Notes under the pieces: model-generated | Told to the model about the DNA's origin: nothing | Seen by the model: only the letters and a program-made list of their open reading frames with translations | Database searches by the model: none | Part shown: positions 1 to 11,519 of the stretch, piece by piece | How the letters are laid out: every line of letters starts with the position of its first letter | Numbering within the stretch: position 1 is the stretch's first letter | NCBI RefSeq assembly: GCF_003573695.1 | Contig: NC_039368.1 | Location: 13,644,360-13,708,359 of the forward strand | Length of the DNA stretch: 64,000 nucleotides | From: Papaver somniferum | Lineage: Eukaryota; Streptophyta; Magnoliopsida; Ranunculales; Papaveraceae | Direction: 5' to 3' | Translations under genes and position numbers: made by a program

Positions 1-1585
1 CCGGGCTAAAGCCCCTTTAGCCCAGCTGTAGGTCCGTATTGCTCGAACTCATGGCAGCTGCCAGTGACAATGGGTGTTGTGGATTTGAGAGAATGAGAAG
101 ATGAAGAAAAGGAGTTGATGCCGCAAGCAGATTAAGGTGGACAGAAGAATGGCAACAAACTAAGATTATTCATTTGAAGTGATGGTCCGTGTCTTGTACA
201 GCAGCGAATGGAGTTTGGGTTCTCAACTTTGCAAGATGGACATAAAACAGACGGTACCGGTTTTTTGTTGATCGAAATGGAAGCTGGGGGAAAGAACTGA
301 GAACGTATTTGGTGCTGTGGGTATTGGAAAGCTTGTCACTGGCCGGAGTGTACAAAGCGGAGTTGGGAGATTAGATGGTCAGCAGTGGAGCAGTTGGAGT
401 TTGAAAGATGGTGAACTGGGGTTAGTCATGAGCTAAACCACTGGTGGTGATGATGGCTATACAGTACAGAGCATAGAATGAGGTTGCCGTTGGATCTGAT
501 CCTCGGAAGTATTTGCCTGAACCTGTACACTCAATGGCCGAGATTAGAAGGGCTACCGGACGGACATAATGGAGATAGTTTGGATTTGAGCTAGTAACGG
601 AGCTGAGTCGACTGGGCCTTGGCAATTTGTTAGGTCGACTTAGCATCTTCCCAGCAGAATATAAAGAAAAGAATGAACAGAAACCGGAGGCGGGTTTTGG
701 AGTTGCGGCAACAGAGCCGAAATCAGAAAGTTGAAAAGAGGAGAAACATATTCCTCTGTGGAGGTTTTGGCAGCGAAGATCTGTGCATAACAAAGAGAAG
801 AGGAGACGACGAGTCCTTAGGTTTAATCTCTCTATCTTGTCTTAATTATTTTGATGGCTTTTGAAAAAGCCATGTTTAGCTAAACTTTGTGATTAGGGTT
901 TACGGTAGAAACCACTTTGAAGCATAAGAACAATTTGATTTGATATATTTATGTTTTAGAGGCTATTATGAATTGAATATGATTAGTTCTTGATATTGTT
1001 TATCGTTTTATTGAAATATGAGTTGTCTCTTCACCGGTTTTGCAGAACCTTTGTTCATAACTGTTAGGATCGAAATTATATTTGTCTACTTATTTGATAT
1101 TTCCATACTTGGGTTAAATCCTTTGATAGGGTATGCTTAGAATAGCCAGGTATTATTTGTGAATCCATATTTAATTTCGCATAACTTTGTCGCTAACGCA
1201 ATTTGATGGTTCATGCTTCGGTTTAGTCTTTTGATGTGCCATGCTTAGGGTGTCCCAGTGATATTTGCGACTCTAATACATATAATAGGTGATGTTGATA
1301 GAACGGACGATAAATGAATATTCCTGAATTATGTTTCATTTCAGTAATTGAATAGAAATAGTGGTGGATACTATAAACCCTGGTTACCACTTTCCCATTC
1401 GATTTCTTTTAAGTTTAGTTTAATTTTATTATTTCATTTTACATTTCCTATTCTAAAAATCCAAAAAAATCATTTCTGGTTAGATCATTAGAGATATTGA
1501 TTAGAGTATTTCCACCGCTCCCTGTGGGTTCGACCCGTACTTGCCTCTGTCTACTAGTTGGACACCATGCGATTGCGGTTATCAC
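1..1585 (+). mobile_element. Remnant of an Athila/Tat-type Gypsy LTR, 3' part
   Basis: There is no convincing coding sequence; the open frames here are short and unlike known proteins. The stretch near 1204-1250 (a GATGG-TCATGCTT block followed by TTTTGATGT-CCATGCTTAGG) matches in order and orientation a block in the LTRs of the Gypsy element at 26088-30082. Near 1518-1550 there is the wording 'CTCCCTGTGGGTTCGACCC', which resembles the end of Athila-type LTRs, and the equivalent place in the LTR at 50613 reads 'CTCCTCGTGGGAACGAACT'. The right limit, near 1585, is set where Copia LTR homology starts. The left end lies outside the window. The family assignment is inference from motif similarity. 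Confidence 0.5.
3..23. repeat. Short perfect inverted repeat
   Basis: GGGCTAAAG and CTTTAGCCC form a 9-bp perfect stem around a CCC loop at the very start of the window. No function can be assigned. It lies inside the LTR remnant and its left context is unseen. Confidence 0.6.
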
Positions 1586-3442
1586 ATATAGGAATCTCCG
1601 GATCCCATCATTACGTCTCTGATCCCAGCAGGATACTACGCACTTGATTCCATTAGTTGATCTCACCCACAACTAAGAGTTGCTACGACCCAAAGTCGAA
1701 GACTTTAATAAACAAATCTGTATCACACATAAAATTCTACAGGAATAGAAAATCTGTCCCCCACAGAAATACCTACGAGTTTTGTTCCGTCTTTTGATAA
1801 ATCAAGGTGAACATGAACCAATTGATATACCGGACTTATATTCCTGAAGAACAGCCTAGAAATATCAATCACCTCACAATAATCTTAATCGACTAGCGAA
1901 ACAAGATATTGTGGAATCACAAACGATGAGACGAAGGTGTTTGTGACTACTTTTCTATATTGCCTATCGGAGAAGTTAATCTCAAGCCAATATTACGATT
2001 GTACTCAAATACGATATAAACATCAAGATCAGATCACACAACTACATAGAAAATAGTTGGGTCTGGCTTCACAATCCCAGTGAAGTCTTCGAGTCATTAA
2101 CCTACAGGGTCTCGATAGAAATCTAAGGTTAAAGGAGAATCGACTCTAGCTTATAAAACTAGTATCACACAGGAGGTGCGGGGATTAGGTTTCGCAGTTG
2201 CTAGAGTTCTCCTTTATATAGATTTCAAATAAGGGTTTGCAATCTAAGTTACCTTGGTAACAAAGTATTCAATATTCACCGTTAGATGAAAACCTGATTA
2301 GATTCAAGCTAATATCTTTCAAACGTTAGATCGAACTTAGTTTGTTATACACAAATGAAATGCACGTTCATTTAGGTTTGTGTAATCGTACCTAAACGTG
2401 CACACCTGGTTGGTTCAACAATAGTTAACCAATGGTTAGCCGTTTGAGCACTTTCATATCAACCTTATTCATCTTCACCATAACTAGTTCAAATGAACTA
2501 GTTTAGAAAGTTGTTCAATTGCTTAGATCTCATAGAAGTATACAAGACACAATCGAAGAAAAAACGATTTTGATTCACTAGACTCGATTCATGAATATTA
2601 TAGCCACAGTTTGCAAAGATTGCATTCCTTAGTTTATATATATCTTAGTTCATGAATAAACCTTTTTTAGAAAATAACCCCCTTAAGTACGCATACGGGT
2701 ACGCATACTAAAGTACCCGTACTGAGCTTGTTTTTAGTTCACAAACTCCAGCAGAAATTCACGAGATGTGAACTTCCGACAGTATGCGTACAGGTACGCG
2801 GACTTATCTTCGGTCATCCTAAAACAGTAATGTACGCATACTTTGGTTCAAGGATTTTGGACTTACACAAGTATGAGTTCACATACAATGTTTATGTCCA
2901 CTCAAGGTTATATATTCTAAACTCTCGTTTCAATCATTGAAACATTCTTAGAGGATGTTATATAGTGGTTATTCACGTACTATTTTTCATCAAAGAGATT
3001 TTCAAGAGATTGAAACAATCAACATGACTTTCGTCACGAGTAAAGACGAACTTGGCCAAAGCGAAAGCTTACCAACACATATTTCGAGAAATAGATAAGA
3101 GACATAAACTCGACTCGAAATAGCAAATGCGTACAATCGAAGTTTATATGGCAATACGAATTTTGTCTCAAGATAGGATATAGAGTAGATAGATTTTTGA
3201 GTGATAGATAAGTTCAAGTCTCCACATACCTTTTTTTCGATGAAGTTCCACCAGTTCCTTGAGTAGTTCTTCGTTTTTGCATGATGAACGTTGTGGAGTC
3301 TAGATCTCAACTACACTCTCTATCCTAGTCCGATACTTAGTTATAAGTAGACTAGAAATCAAGACTTATAGTTTTGGAAACTAAACTTGACAATCAAGCT
3401 TGAGATAGTAATGCTTGTGAGTTCGACCGAGCAGTGCTCTAA
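1586..3442 (-). mobile_element. Copia family A LTR fragment, reverse orientation
   Basis: This is the reverse complement of the first roughly 1.9 kb of the LTR found complete at 23321-25741 and 32851-35291. Landmarks are the LTR start (GCTCTAA at 3436-3442, the complement of TTAGAGC), the 'CGACCGAGCAGTGCTC' block, the TATA region near 2208-2222, and the 'ACCCACAACTAAGAGTTGCTACGACCC' type block near 1662-1690, quoted loosely. The LTR 3' end is missing; the homology stops near 1586, where an Athila-like LTR begins. Divergence from the other copies is visibly higher than among the four complete LTRs, so this is an old fragment. Confidence 0.75.
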
Positions 3443-4661
3443 GAGTTTCTAAGCAAACTTAGCTTGAATCTTAAATCAGGAGTTTATCTAACGGTGAATA
3501 TCAATTTCTTTGTTACTAAGCTATCTTAGCTTTGATTGTAAGCAACCCTGATTTGAAATACTATATAAGGGAGAACTCTAACATCTGGGAAACCTAATCC
3601 CGACACTCTCGTGTGTCCTAGTTGCAAACTAGAGTCGATTCTCCTTTAACCTAGGTTTTCCAAAACCATTATTAGGTTAACGACTTGAAGACTTCATTTG
3701 GGATTCGTGAAGCCAGATCCAACTATTTTCTCTGTAGTTGCATATTATGATCTTACTTATTCTATCATATTGAGTTTTATCTTCTCTAATATTTACTCGA
3801 GATTTATCTCCGATAGGTAAGATATAAAAAGTAATCAAAACAGTTCTTCGTCTCAGACTCTTGTGATTCTTCAATAACTTCTTCAGTTAATCAGTTATGT
3901 TATTGTGAGGTGACTAATTTTTCTAGGCTTCTCTTCGGATAAGACCGGATTATTAGTTGAGTTTCCTGTTCACCTTGATTTATCTAAAGACAGAAACAAA
4001 ACCATAATAAACATATCTGTGGGAGACAGATTGTTTATAAGTCTTCGACTTTGGGTCGTAGCAACTCTTAGTTGTGGGTGAGATCAGCTAAGGGAATCAC
4101 GTGTGCAGAGTCTTGCGAGATTCAATAGGCGTAAGGAACACGACTGTACCTTAATCGGTGTGAGACTTGGTTAGGGCTCAACTACATTCCAGTCCGAAGT
4201 TAACTTGTAGTAAGCTAGAGTCTGTAGCGGCTTAATACAGTGTGGTGTTCAAGTCTGGACTAGGTCCCGGGGTTTTCTGCATTTGCAGTTTGCTCGTTAA
4301 CAAAATTTCTGGTGTCTGTATTATTTCTTTTTCGCATTATATTTTTGTTATATAATTGAAATATCACAGGTTGTGCGTTGTTCAATCACAGTTGATAAAT
4401 CCGACCTTGTTTGCTGGATAAGACTTGATTGACACTCGGACATTGATCTTTGGTACCATCCGAGTTATTCTCATAACAATCAGGTTCACGGATTTCTATT
4501 TGTTTGATTTACTGATTGTGTTGAGAAAGAGATAAAGATCTTTGATATCTTTCTTGATTGAGACTCATTAACTTGGTGCTCTCAGAATTATATTGGAGTT
4601 TAGTCCATACAGATTGCCGAACAAAATAGTTGGGTGTGGTTGTTGTACCCCCGCGTTTTCA
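3443..4661 (+). mobile_element. Copia family A LTR fragment, 3' half, forward orientation
   Basis: This forward-oriented copy of the second half of the same LTR starts at the equivalent of about position 1190 of the LTR. It includes a TATA box (CTATATAAGG at 3561-3570), the 'GTTAACGACTT-AAGACTTCATT' block, and the block ending in 'CCCGGGGTTTT'. It ends CCCCCGCGTTTTCA at 4661, matching the ...TTTTTCA terminus of complete copies. No PBS follows; instead PMD-type coding sequence starts directly, so this is an LTR end inserted in or next to the PMD gene. It abuts the reverse fragment at 1586-3442 head to head. Confidence 0.75.
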
Positions 4662-5059
4662 AGGTCCTCACAAGTGCACAACTAAGGGATTTACAAAATC
4701 AAATCAAGGACCTTCCTGATCCAAACAAGAATGAATAATTTGAGGACTTATTAGATAGGGTCTTGAAGAGGAGTAGACATTCGTCGAGAGGTGTGGGTAC
4801 TAGTCAACGTCAGCAATCACCTAGTAGTGAATCCACACGTTTTGAATCCGCAGAAGAGGATGTGCAAGCTCGGGGTCGGGGTCATGGTGGTCATGAAGGT
4901 CCCCGTAATCGTGTTGGTCGTGAAGGTCCTCGTACTGGTGGTTCCAAAAGAGGTCGTTCTCGTGCTCGTGAAGATTATAAATTCTTCTTAAACTCTATCA
5001 ATATCATAATTGTAGAAGACTTTTTAGTTTCCTTTGGTTGTTTATATGGTTTGTTATGA
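4662..5059 (+). pseudogene. C-terminal part of a PMD-type MULE-borne gene (copy 1)
   Basis: Directly after the LTR end a reading frame gives a segment rich in Lys, Arg, Ser and Gly. Its first residues (LRDLQNQIKDLPDPN) align with MKKMQSQVKHIPNPD in the PMD gene tail at 37226-37572, and both are followed by a basic, Gly/Arg-rich tail. One in-frame stop follows PDPNKNE near 4730. The PMD itself is not present here; assignment rests on the tail match and on the same gene order downstream (NAM-like gene, then OTU gene on the other strand). The 5' part was removed or displaced by the LTR at 3443-4661. The frame runs to a stop at 5059, but the ancestral stop may have been earlier. Confidence 0.55.
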
Positions 5060-5157
5060 ATTCTATCTTAGAATTAATGAACAAGTTATATTTTGGATTT
5101 AAGCTGAATTTTCAAGTTAGAATGTATCAAAACATGAAAAACATATGTTAAGGTTTA

Positions 5158-5240
5158 CTTATGGTTGGGTTCTCATCCTCACGAACCAAACCGTAACACT
5201 GAAATTTTTTTTATCAACTTCTATTACGGTTGGTTTGTAA
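5158..5240. repeat. Inverted TACGGTTTG-type motifs, copy 1
   Basis: TATGGTTGGGTTC...GAACCAAACCGTAA (near 5159-5197) and a TTACGGTTGGTTTG half-motif near 5224 have the same hairpin form as the motifs at 19958-20330, 21880-22330 and 37797-38495. They lie between the PMD tail and the NAM-like gene, as in copy 2. Confidence 0.5.
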
Positions 5241-5249
5241 TGCTCATGA

Positions 5250-5580
5250 GGAGAAGAACGACGTCGAGCTGGTTTTGTGAGTACAAGTTATCGGAGAACC
5301 ATATATGAGAACTTTTGTTTTGAAACCGATAACCCTTATTACCGTGATTTCGCTAAGTTATTTTGTTGGTATGGAAATATACGATATCAAGTTAAAGAAT
5401 GTATCGCATTAATTCGTATTATTATTTAAATACGACTTAGGGGTGAAACTGACGCTGAAGTGTTAGAGAGATCTATTCAGGAGTAAAGAACATGGAAAGC
5501 TCAAATTTTCAATACTTACCTCATTTCAATATCCTAAAGAACTTTTATCTCACCCGTAAACCTGATTGTTAGTCCTTTTG
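5250..5580 (+). pseudogene. Myb/SANT-NAM-associated-like small gene (copy 1), degraded
   Basis: Conceptual translation from 5250 reads GEERRRAGFVSTSY, IYENFCFETDN, then a QVKECIALIRI segment and LRGETDAEVLERSIQE followed by a stop. It aligns along its length with the better preserved copy at 38854-39252. The order of motifs recalls the plant transposon-associated proteins often annotated as 'glutathione S-transferase T3-like' (Myb/SANT-like plus NAM-associated C-terminal domain). In-frame stops interrupt it (a TAA in the ATTTAAATA stretch and a TAA after IQE). The N-terminal part is not recognisable. It is not functional as read. Confidence 0.5.
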
Positions 5581-5945
5581 TAATGTCATGTTGTTTAATG
5601 GGTTGTAGTTTCATTTATATATGCACTGGTTAATGGTTGTAATATGGTTTTAAGTAATGAAATTTGGTTGTAGTTTCATTTATATATGTAACAAGATTAT
5701 TTACGGTTGGGTCCATAAGGTACAAAACCCAATCACAACTAAGTTCATCCCTAAACTTTTATCAATGAAAAATCAATTCAACAAAATACTTCATTCATAA
5801 CGAGATTTCTATCAAAATAAATATAATATTGTTACTATCCATCTAGACAAAATACCAAAATACATATGACCTTATTGTCACTTCTAAACAAAATCTTTTA
5901 TTCCTAGTGAGTCAATCAAAAGCTTTTCACCACCCTTCACCATAT
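5581..5945. other. Intergenic stretch between convergent NAM-like and MULE-OTU genes (copy 1)
   Basis: This AT-rich sequence has no coding signal. It includes one TACGGTTGGG...CCCAATC inverted motif near 5701-5740, like the arrays elsewhere in the cassette. Two 'TAGTTTCATTTATATATG' repeats occur near 5607 and 5671. Confidence 0.5.
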
Positions 5946-6094
5946 TTAGTCATCCTCATCGTCACTCATAAATACGAAGGAGGCATTATTCTTAGATATT
6001 AGTAATGCCTTCCAAAATTAAATACTTTCCTCGAATCTATTACACCAAGACTTGGACATTTCGTTACAATCGAATAATGGAGGTAATGGGATTC
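5946..6094 (-). pseudogene. C-terminal end of the MULE transposase-OTU gene (copy 1)
   Basis: Read on the - strand this stretch ends in an acidic tail (MSDDEDD, stop complement at 5946-5948). It corresponds to the SDEEDK tail of copy 2, where the stop is at 39385. The sequence GGAGGTAATGGG at 6079-6090 aligns with GGAGATAATGGG at about 39529-39540 inside copy 2. The gene is then interrupted by the LTR at 6095-16669 and resumes at 16675. The GATTC before the LTR and AATTC after it are the (one-mismatch) 5-bp target-site duplication, so this and 16675-19740 are one gene split by an insertion. Confidence 0.6.
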
Positions 6095-6487
6095 TGAAAA
6101 GGCGAGGGTACCCAAATATACCACAAGCTAAAACTTTTCCTACCTATAAGTGCTTTCTCTGAAAGTGATTGTCTATGGACAGAGTCGAGACAATACAACT
6201 AATCGGTTCACACTTCGTGTGATCATCTATGGATACGAGATCGAGACAATACAACAACGAAGTATGTTTACTTGATACAAAGGTTCGGACATAACCAAAC
6301 ACAATAGGATTTCTTATCAAGTAAATAAGAATTAACGTTTGTGTAATTTACTTTAATTATAATAAAACAATTATAATGCGGAAATATAAAGTAAATGACA
6401 CAGCAAGATTTTGTCAACGAGGAAACCGCAAATGCAGAAAAACCCCGGGACCTTGTCCAGAATTGAATACTCTCAGGATTAAGCCGC

Positions 6488-7671
6488 TGATGTGATTTTA
6501 GATAATGGTAAATAAGGTTGTCGTTCACTCGGACTTTGTTGAATTGATTCTAGGCTTAAATATAAAAATACTAAAAATAAGAAATTATATACAAAATATG
6601 TCACGGGATGAAGAATTTACTGGGATTCGGGATTCCACTGCTTTTCATGTTCATGGAATTCATAAATTAATCCTAGACATTTATAACTCAAAACAACAGA
6701 AACAATAACTCTATTCTTTGCCAAAGTAGATTTCATAAAACATTAGTTGTAAGTTGTGAGCATGACGCATCAAAAGTAATTAAAACCAAGCATGCGACAT
6801 CAAACAAAATAACAAATAATTAATAGAAATCATAAAACAATTAAATTCTATGCAAATAGTTATAAAATAATTATTTTAATTGCCACATGAACGAAACACA
6901 GCCTCCTCCGTCGTCCCAGTGATGGGTCTAGCTCCGCATGGTGAAAAGACACTCAAAGGAATTTTTCATTGCTCAAAAAGGTGTTTACAAATGATGGAAA
7001 AGGTGAGAAATAATTAAAACCAGGTTTTTCTTTTCTCCCCAAAAAACTCCCCTAAATGTGCTCTCTAGCTCTCTATTTATACACACAAATACACATCACT
7101 CAAATATATTCTTCCATAACTCCAAAATCTTCTTCTTTTTAATTAAAAATATCTTCAAGAATTTTTCCTTCTCTTTATTCTTTATATGTCTTTACTAAAC
7201 CCATATCTTCTTTAATTCGCAGAATAAAATCCAAGATAAAATCTTCTAAGGATATCTTTCTTGTTTAATACAATATAACTTCCTTTTTCTTCAAAACTTC
7301 ATGTTTGTAAGGCAAGAAGATATTCTTATCTTAAAGATAATAAATCTTTTACCGTTGAAACCAAATTTTCCGCCAATTTTTCTTTTCAAATCAAGGAAGA
7401 AGATGGAACCCCCTTAACCAGTAATGGGGTGCGATTAGCAGTTGGCTCCATGAGGGTGCCCCTTATCAGTTAGGTGCCCCTTATCCAAAACTGAGAGTCC
7501 GAATAACATGTGTCCTCCGGGTGCCTATACCAACTTTTCGAGCCGAATTTTCCAAAAATGTTTATTTTCCAAAAATACCTACAAACACATAAAACACCAT
7601 AATAAGTGGAAAATCGAATACCAACAATATTGAAAATTGAGGACAATTCGGTCACAAAAATGTGTCTATCA
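6488..7671 (-). repeat. 3' LTR of G1
   Basis: It starts TGATGTGATTTTAG and ends GTGTCTATCA as written on +. On the - strand a TATA-like TATAAATAGAG lies at 7071-7084. It is adjacent to the PPT on the internal side. The block with GGAGGACACATGTTATTCGG is also present in the LTRs at 26088, 28766 and 14755, defining one LTR clan in this window. Confidence 0.85.
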
Positions 7672-7690
7672 AATACCCCCAAACTTATTA
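7672..7690 (-). other. Polypurine tract of G1
   Basis: The + strand reads AATACCCCCAAACTTA next to the LTR, i.e. TAAGTTTGGGGGTATT on -. This is the purine-rich primer site for plus-strand synthesis in LTR elements, immediately upstream of the 3' LTR. Confidence 0.75.
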
Positions 7691-8126
7691 TTTGCTAGTC
7701 CTCGAGCAAATATAATCTAGAAAAATAAAAATGACTACACTTAGCACATGCAGCAAGCCGTTAAACCGCTAGGTGGCCTTAGCGGCGGAGTGTTGTCTCC
7801 GGAGGGTTTACCAGAGATGTACCCACAAAACCTTTACTCCGGACCCTAGCTATCTACGCAAAACCTTGGAAGGCACTAAAGAATCTCCTTGGTTGGCATA
7901 CTCTCATTGACTACAGGAGGAAGTACCCTGATGCGAAATTCCAATTGTTGTACACGAGTTTTCACTCAAGCATACTAAAATTCATATAAGTGACTGAGCT
8001 CTACTCAGATAGTTTCTGTACATCATAACCGGAGTCAACCAATCACATGGAAAGATTAAGAAGATGGATGTAGAGAAAAACATAGATGGTTTTGATGTTG
8101 ACTAAGGTGAACCTATCCTAATGGAC

Positions 8127-8235
8127 TGAGATACCGGTCTGACTAATATCAACACAACTGGCATATACAAGGGAACCAGCGGGTGATAATCCTAACTCTA
8201 GGTCAACACAACTGGCATATACAAGGTATCCAGTG
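8127..8235 (-). repeat. Short repeats near the 3' end of G1
   Basis: CAACACAACTGGCATATACA occurs twice (near 8149 and 8202), with a related ACCAGCGGGTGATAATC word between them. On the - strand the core is ATATGCCAGTTGTGTTG, resembling the CCAGCTGTGTAGCGGGTC repeats in the same relative place in the element at 26088-30082. Confidence 0.55.
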
Positions 8236-8581
8236 GTCGACTTTATTGAATTTATTCTGGTTGTTTTGATGGTCTGGTCTCTCTTTTTTTTTTTTGTATC
8301 TCAATCACTCTATTCCACCCAATCACTTATAAGAAAATAAAAACAGAAGGTGAAAAGGATTCAACGAGATATGGCGAAACTACCATGTTTTTTTTAAAAA
8401 AAATTCTAACACATGAGCTATGTTCTTTTATGAATAGACTCTTTAGATGTTTCCATCTAATCATATTGGTTCCTCAACTCCTATAACCAAGATGCTTCCA
8501 TCCACTTAGATTGGTTAGTGACATCCTTAATAAACATAAATTTCTAGGATCTGGAGTTTATTTATTGCAACTAAAATTTTT

Positions 8582-8623
8582 CTCCCATACCCCCAAACTT
8601 AAATCTAACATTGTCCTCAATGT
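8582..8623 (-). other. Internal hairpin plus second PPT-like tract of G1
   Basis: ACATTGTCCTCAATGT at 8608-8623 is a 6-bp-stem hairpin. Beside it CTCCCATACCCCCAAAC (8582-8598) is a second polypurine-like tract on the - strand, about 0.9 kb from the terminal PPT. The same pair occurs at 28363-28397 and 59347-59382. Confidence 0.6.
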
Positions 8624-8777
8624 TCTAAAGATAAAATTAAAACCATATGAACAAGGAGAAACTGTTACCATTTGAAGCAAAAGAGTTAAGGAAAGATATT
8701 ACCGTCTTGCATGAGATTGGGTTACCTCCCAAGAAGTGCTAAATTTAAAGTCTTCAGCCAGACTAAGAAAGGATTAG

Positions 8778-10506
8778 TCACCTTATAGAATCATAAAGTA
8801 ATAGCCGGAATAACTGCGGATCACCAAAACCAAATAGAGCTATCACAAGTAAAAGGAATCTGCACCATGCCAAGAAAGTTAACAAATAAAGCACACCCTT
8901 GTCTAGTTTCATGTTTAAGACAACTACATCTAGTTGTGGTTCAGGTTCAGGTTCTATAATTGGGTATAAATAACATATTTTCCTGGGTTGCATTTCCTCA
9001 AAAGTTAGATCCGAATGTTCAGGTTCTAGAGTCTGGAAAAACTCGAATAAAAACTTAGAAGCACATAATAATAACCTAAATAATTGAGGATCCTTAAAGC
9101 ACACAACTGACCACAAAGAGAATGGTGGTCTTCCTTAAACAAATATGTCGACCCTAATCTCCTAAAGTAATTAGGTTTAGTCTCGAAACTTAATATCTGA
9201 CACATTTGAATTTCATAAGTTCCCACAATTGGAGAAAAAGTTTTTGGTGGGAAAACAAAGTCAATCGAGGTATCGTAGCCTGGGTTAACCACATCAACCA
9301 GAGGATGGGTTTCTAACAACTGAACTTCTTTTTGGACATCATTAGGTTCAGGAAAACGTGTATGAAGATAATCTTGTAAAATGGTTGAGGCATATATGTT
9401 AAGTTCCAAGTGAGGTACCTTTGTAAGATTTAAAACACATGGAGAATAAAAATCACCCCCAAACTTAGAGTTTTCAGTGTCTCTATAAAGACTATTCCTG
9501 TAAATGGTCAATTGATTCTTTTAAGTCAGGTTCATCCTCACGCATCTCTACGAGTTCATTTTCTTCTAAGAGTAGAGTTTCTAAAATTCTAGACTCGAAA
9601 TCAATATTCTCAGGATAAACTAGTTCCTCTAAACCATCATTAGCTTCGTAATCAAAAGGAAGTACAACTTCGTCTAAAACGGTATTATCTCTAGTCAATT
9701 CCTCGTCCTTTTGAATAGGTGGATAATAATTAAAATTATAGGGATTTGAACTAGAAGAATCATTATCATTATCAAGCTCAATAGGAGTAACAAATTCCTG
9801 ATCACCATGCCTAAATACTTCAGATTCTTCATCAACATTGTCCACATCATACTCATCATTATCATAACATGGAAATGGCTGAACCTCATCTACACAAGGA
9901 GTGTCACCAATTCTAACGTCGATATCTTGATTATGCAAATAACTATCCTCATTTTCAAGAGTATTATTGGATACACTATATTGGAAATTCAAGTCATTTC
10001 GAGAAATACTTTCGTTCATCTCTAACTTAAGTTTACGTGTCGACTCAACTATCCTCTCAAGGGTTTCTTCCAAAACAAATCTCCCTAAGTGTTGGATCTA
10101 AGTTTTCATTTAACCTATTGAGGATATCTTCCAAAGAAGATTCAGTCGTTGCTGCAGTTCTTTCATCCATAACTACGTTGTTCACCTCATCTAACTTGTA
10201 TGTCGATTCAGCTAACTTACGTGATGACTCAGCTAAATTCCTGAGAGACTCTTCTAGAGAAGGAATAGGAACTGAAGGATCATAAAAAGGACTACTTTTC
10301 AATAGTTTGATTGTATCATCTAAAGACGAAGAACTAGTATTATAATCTTCTTTCCCGTATGACCGGTGCGCGTGTGGATAGTAATTGGGCTCACCATGGT
10401 ATGACCCAAAACCTTGAAAAGGTTGGCATGCCCAACCATTATTCACACTATGATCATAAAAAGAGTAATGTCCATGTTGTTCAGTTGGATAATCAAGCAC
10501 AAACAA
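8778..10506 (-). pseudogene. Unknown-function ORF series of the non-autonomous Gypsy element G1
   Basis: Three overlapping - strand frames run head to tail: 10506 to 10057 (starts MFVLDYPTEQHGH), 10073 to 9492 (MEETLERIVESTRKL) and 9511 to 9026, with a further frame to 8778. The overlaps of about 20 nt and uninterrupted character suggest one ancestral ORF broken by single-base frameshifts near 10070 and 9500. The first part is coiled-coil-like with repeated ESSRKLAEST-type units; the middle is Asp/Glu/Asn rich. A segment with LELNIYASTILQDYL and RFPE, and a second with DPQLFRLLL, match LGLELCASKVLLDYF-KYPE and DPQIFRLLV in the intact ORF at 27542-28294. I recognise no domain. The conserved patches argue for a protein once translated by this element clan. 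Confidence 0.55.
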
Positions 10507-11499
10507 GGCTCACTCGACCACAACAAGCCTATTTTATCTAGCAAACAAAAAGCATGATGGCTCTACTTAGATTGTTTCTAGACTAGATTTTATTCTTTCG
10601 AAAAGGAATTCGTTACAATCTGAGCAAACCTCTCTGGAATCAATCTGAGTTAAAGTAAGTTGAATAGAGACGAGGGAAGCTCAGTGGAGCTTTGATACCC
10701 AAGGCCTCACCGGCTTTACAAGGAGGCGTATTCAACTCACAGAAACCATCATGAACTTCAAAGTATGCTCAAAAGAGTAACCAATATTTTTCGATCGACT
10801 TTCCTAATAAGCTCGTTACCCTATCGGTCTCATTCTAGTCCAAATTTTAAGGCTTAGGTTCGCGTAGGTTACGTGTTCTTAAGGAGGGCAAGAAGGAAAC
10901 GGTGATGAAATCCGAGTCCATATCTTGATTTGGCCAGGCCTTGCCCTTTACTAGAAAATTACATCCGATTTCAGGTCCTCAACATATATGCATACAAAAT
11001 CATCCAGTAAACCCGCTGACAGGGGATTCGCGGGTGTTTAGAATTCTTACCTCCCGTTCCAGACGGGAATGAACCGTTGAAGTCGACTCGGGCCACCGAC
11101 TCCAATGTCAGTGTACGAACCCGAGGAGCCGAGGCGATATCGTAATCGCCGTCCTTCCCTGTGCAGTTTATATTTAAACTAACCCTTCCTTAGGGTTTTA
11201 AAAATAAAGTCCAATGTTCAATGTCCAAAAGAAAAGAAAAAAAAATGTCCAAAAATAAAATATTACAAAAATAAAAACCTTAATTACAGTTTCTAAAAAA
11301 AATAAAAATAAAATTATTTACAAAATCTTCTTCTTCACTCCTTTTGGATTTCTCTTTTCTTTCCTTTTTGGGATTTTCCTTTCTTTTCAGCACTTTCTCT
11401 TTTTCCTTTAGCTTAGCTCCAAATCTGAAAGCAAACAAAAATACCAAAACGCGTAAAAAAGAACAAATAAAATTTAAAAACAAATCTATAAACAAATCC
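10507..11499 (-). other. 5' leader region of G1
   Basis: This is about 1 kb between the PBS side and the first ORF on the - strand. It contains TTT/AAA-rich stretches (11220-11320) and a GC-richer section near 11020-11160, with no convincing reading frame. It would be the untranslated leader, including the packaging region; that role is inference from position only. Confidence 0.4.
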
Positions 11500-11519
11500 G
11501 CGTCGGCAGCTCCAAAATT
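11500..11519 (-). other. Primer-binding site region of G1
   Basis: On the - strand the LTR end is followed by AAATTTTGGAGCTGCCGACG. TTTTGG-GC-TGCCG recalls the Athila/Tat PBS complementary to the 3' end of tRNA-Asp (TGGCGCCGTTGCCGGGG), but with several differences. Position directly after the LTR supports the call; the exact tRNA is uncertain. Confidence 0.55.

Noticed and set aside
422..793. 123-codon - strand open frame in the LTR remnant
   Set aside because: No recognisable domain, overlaps a + strand frame of equal quality, and lies in LTR-like sequence.
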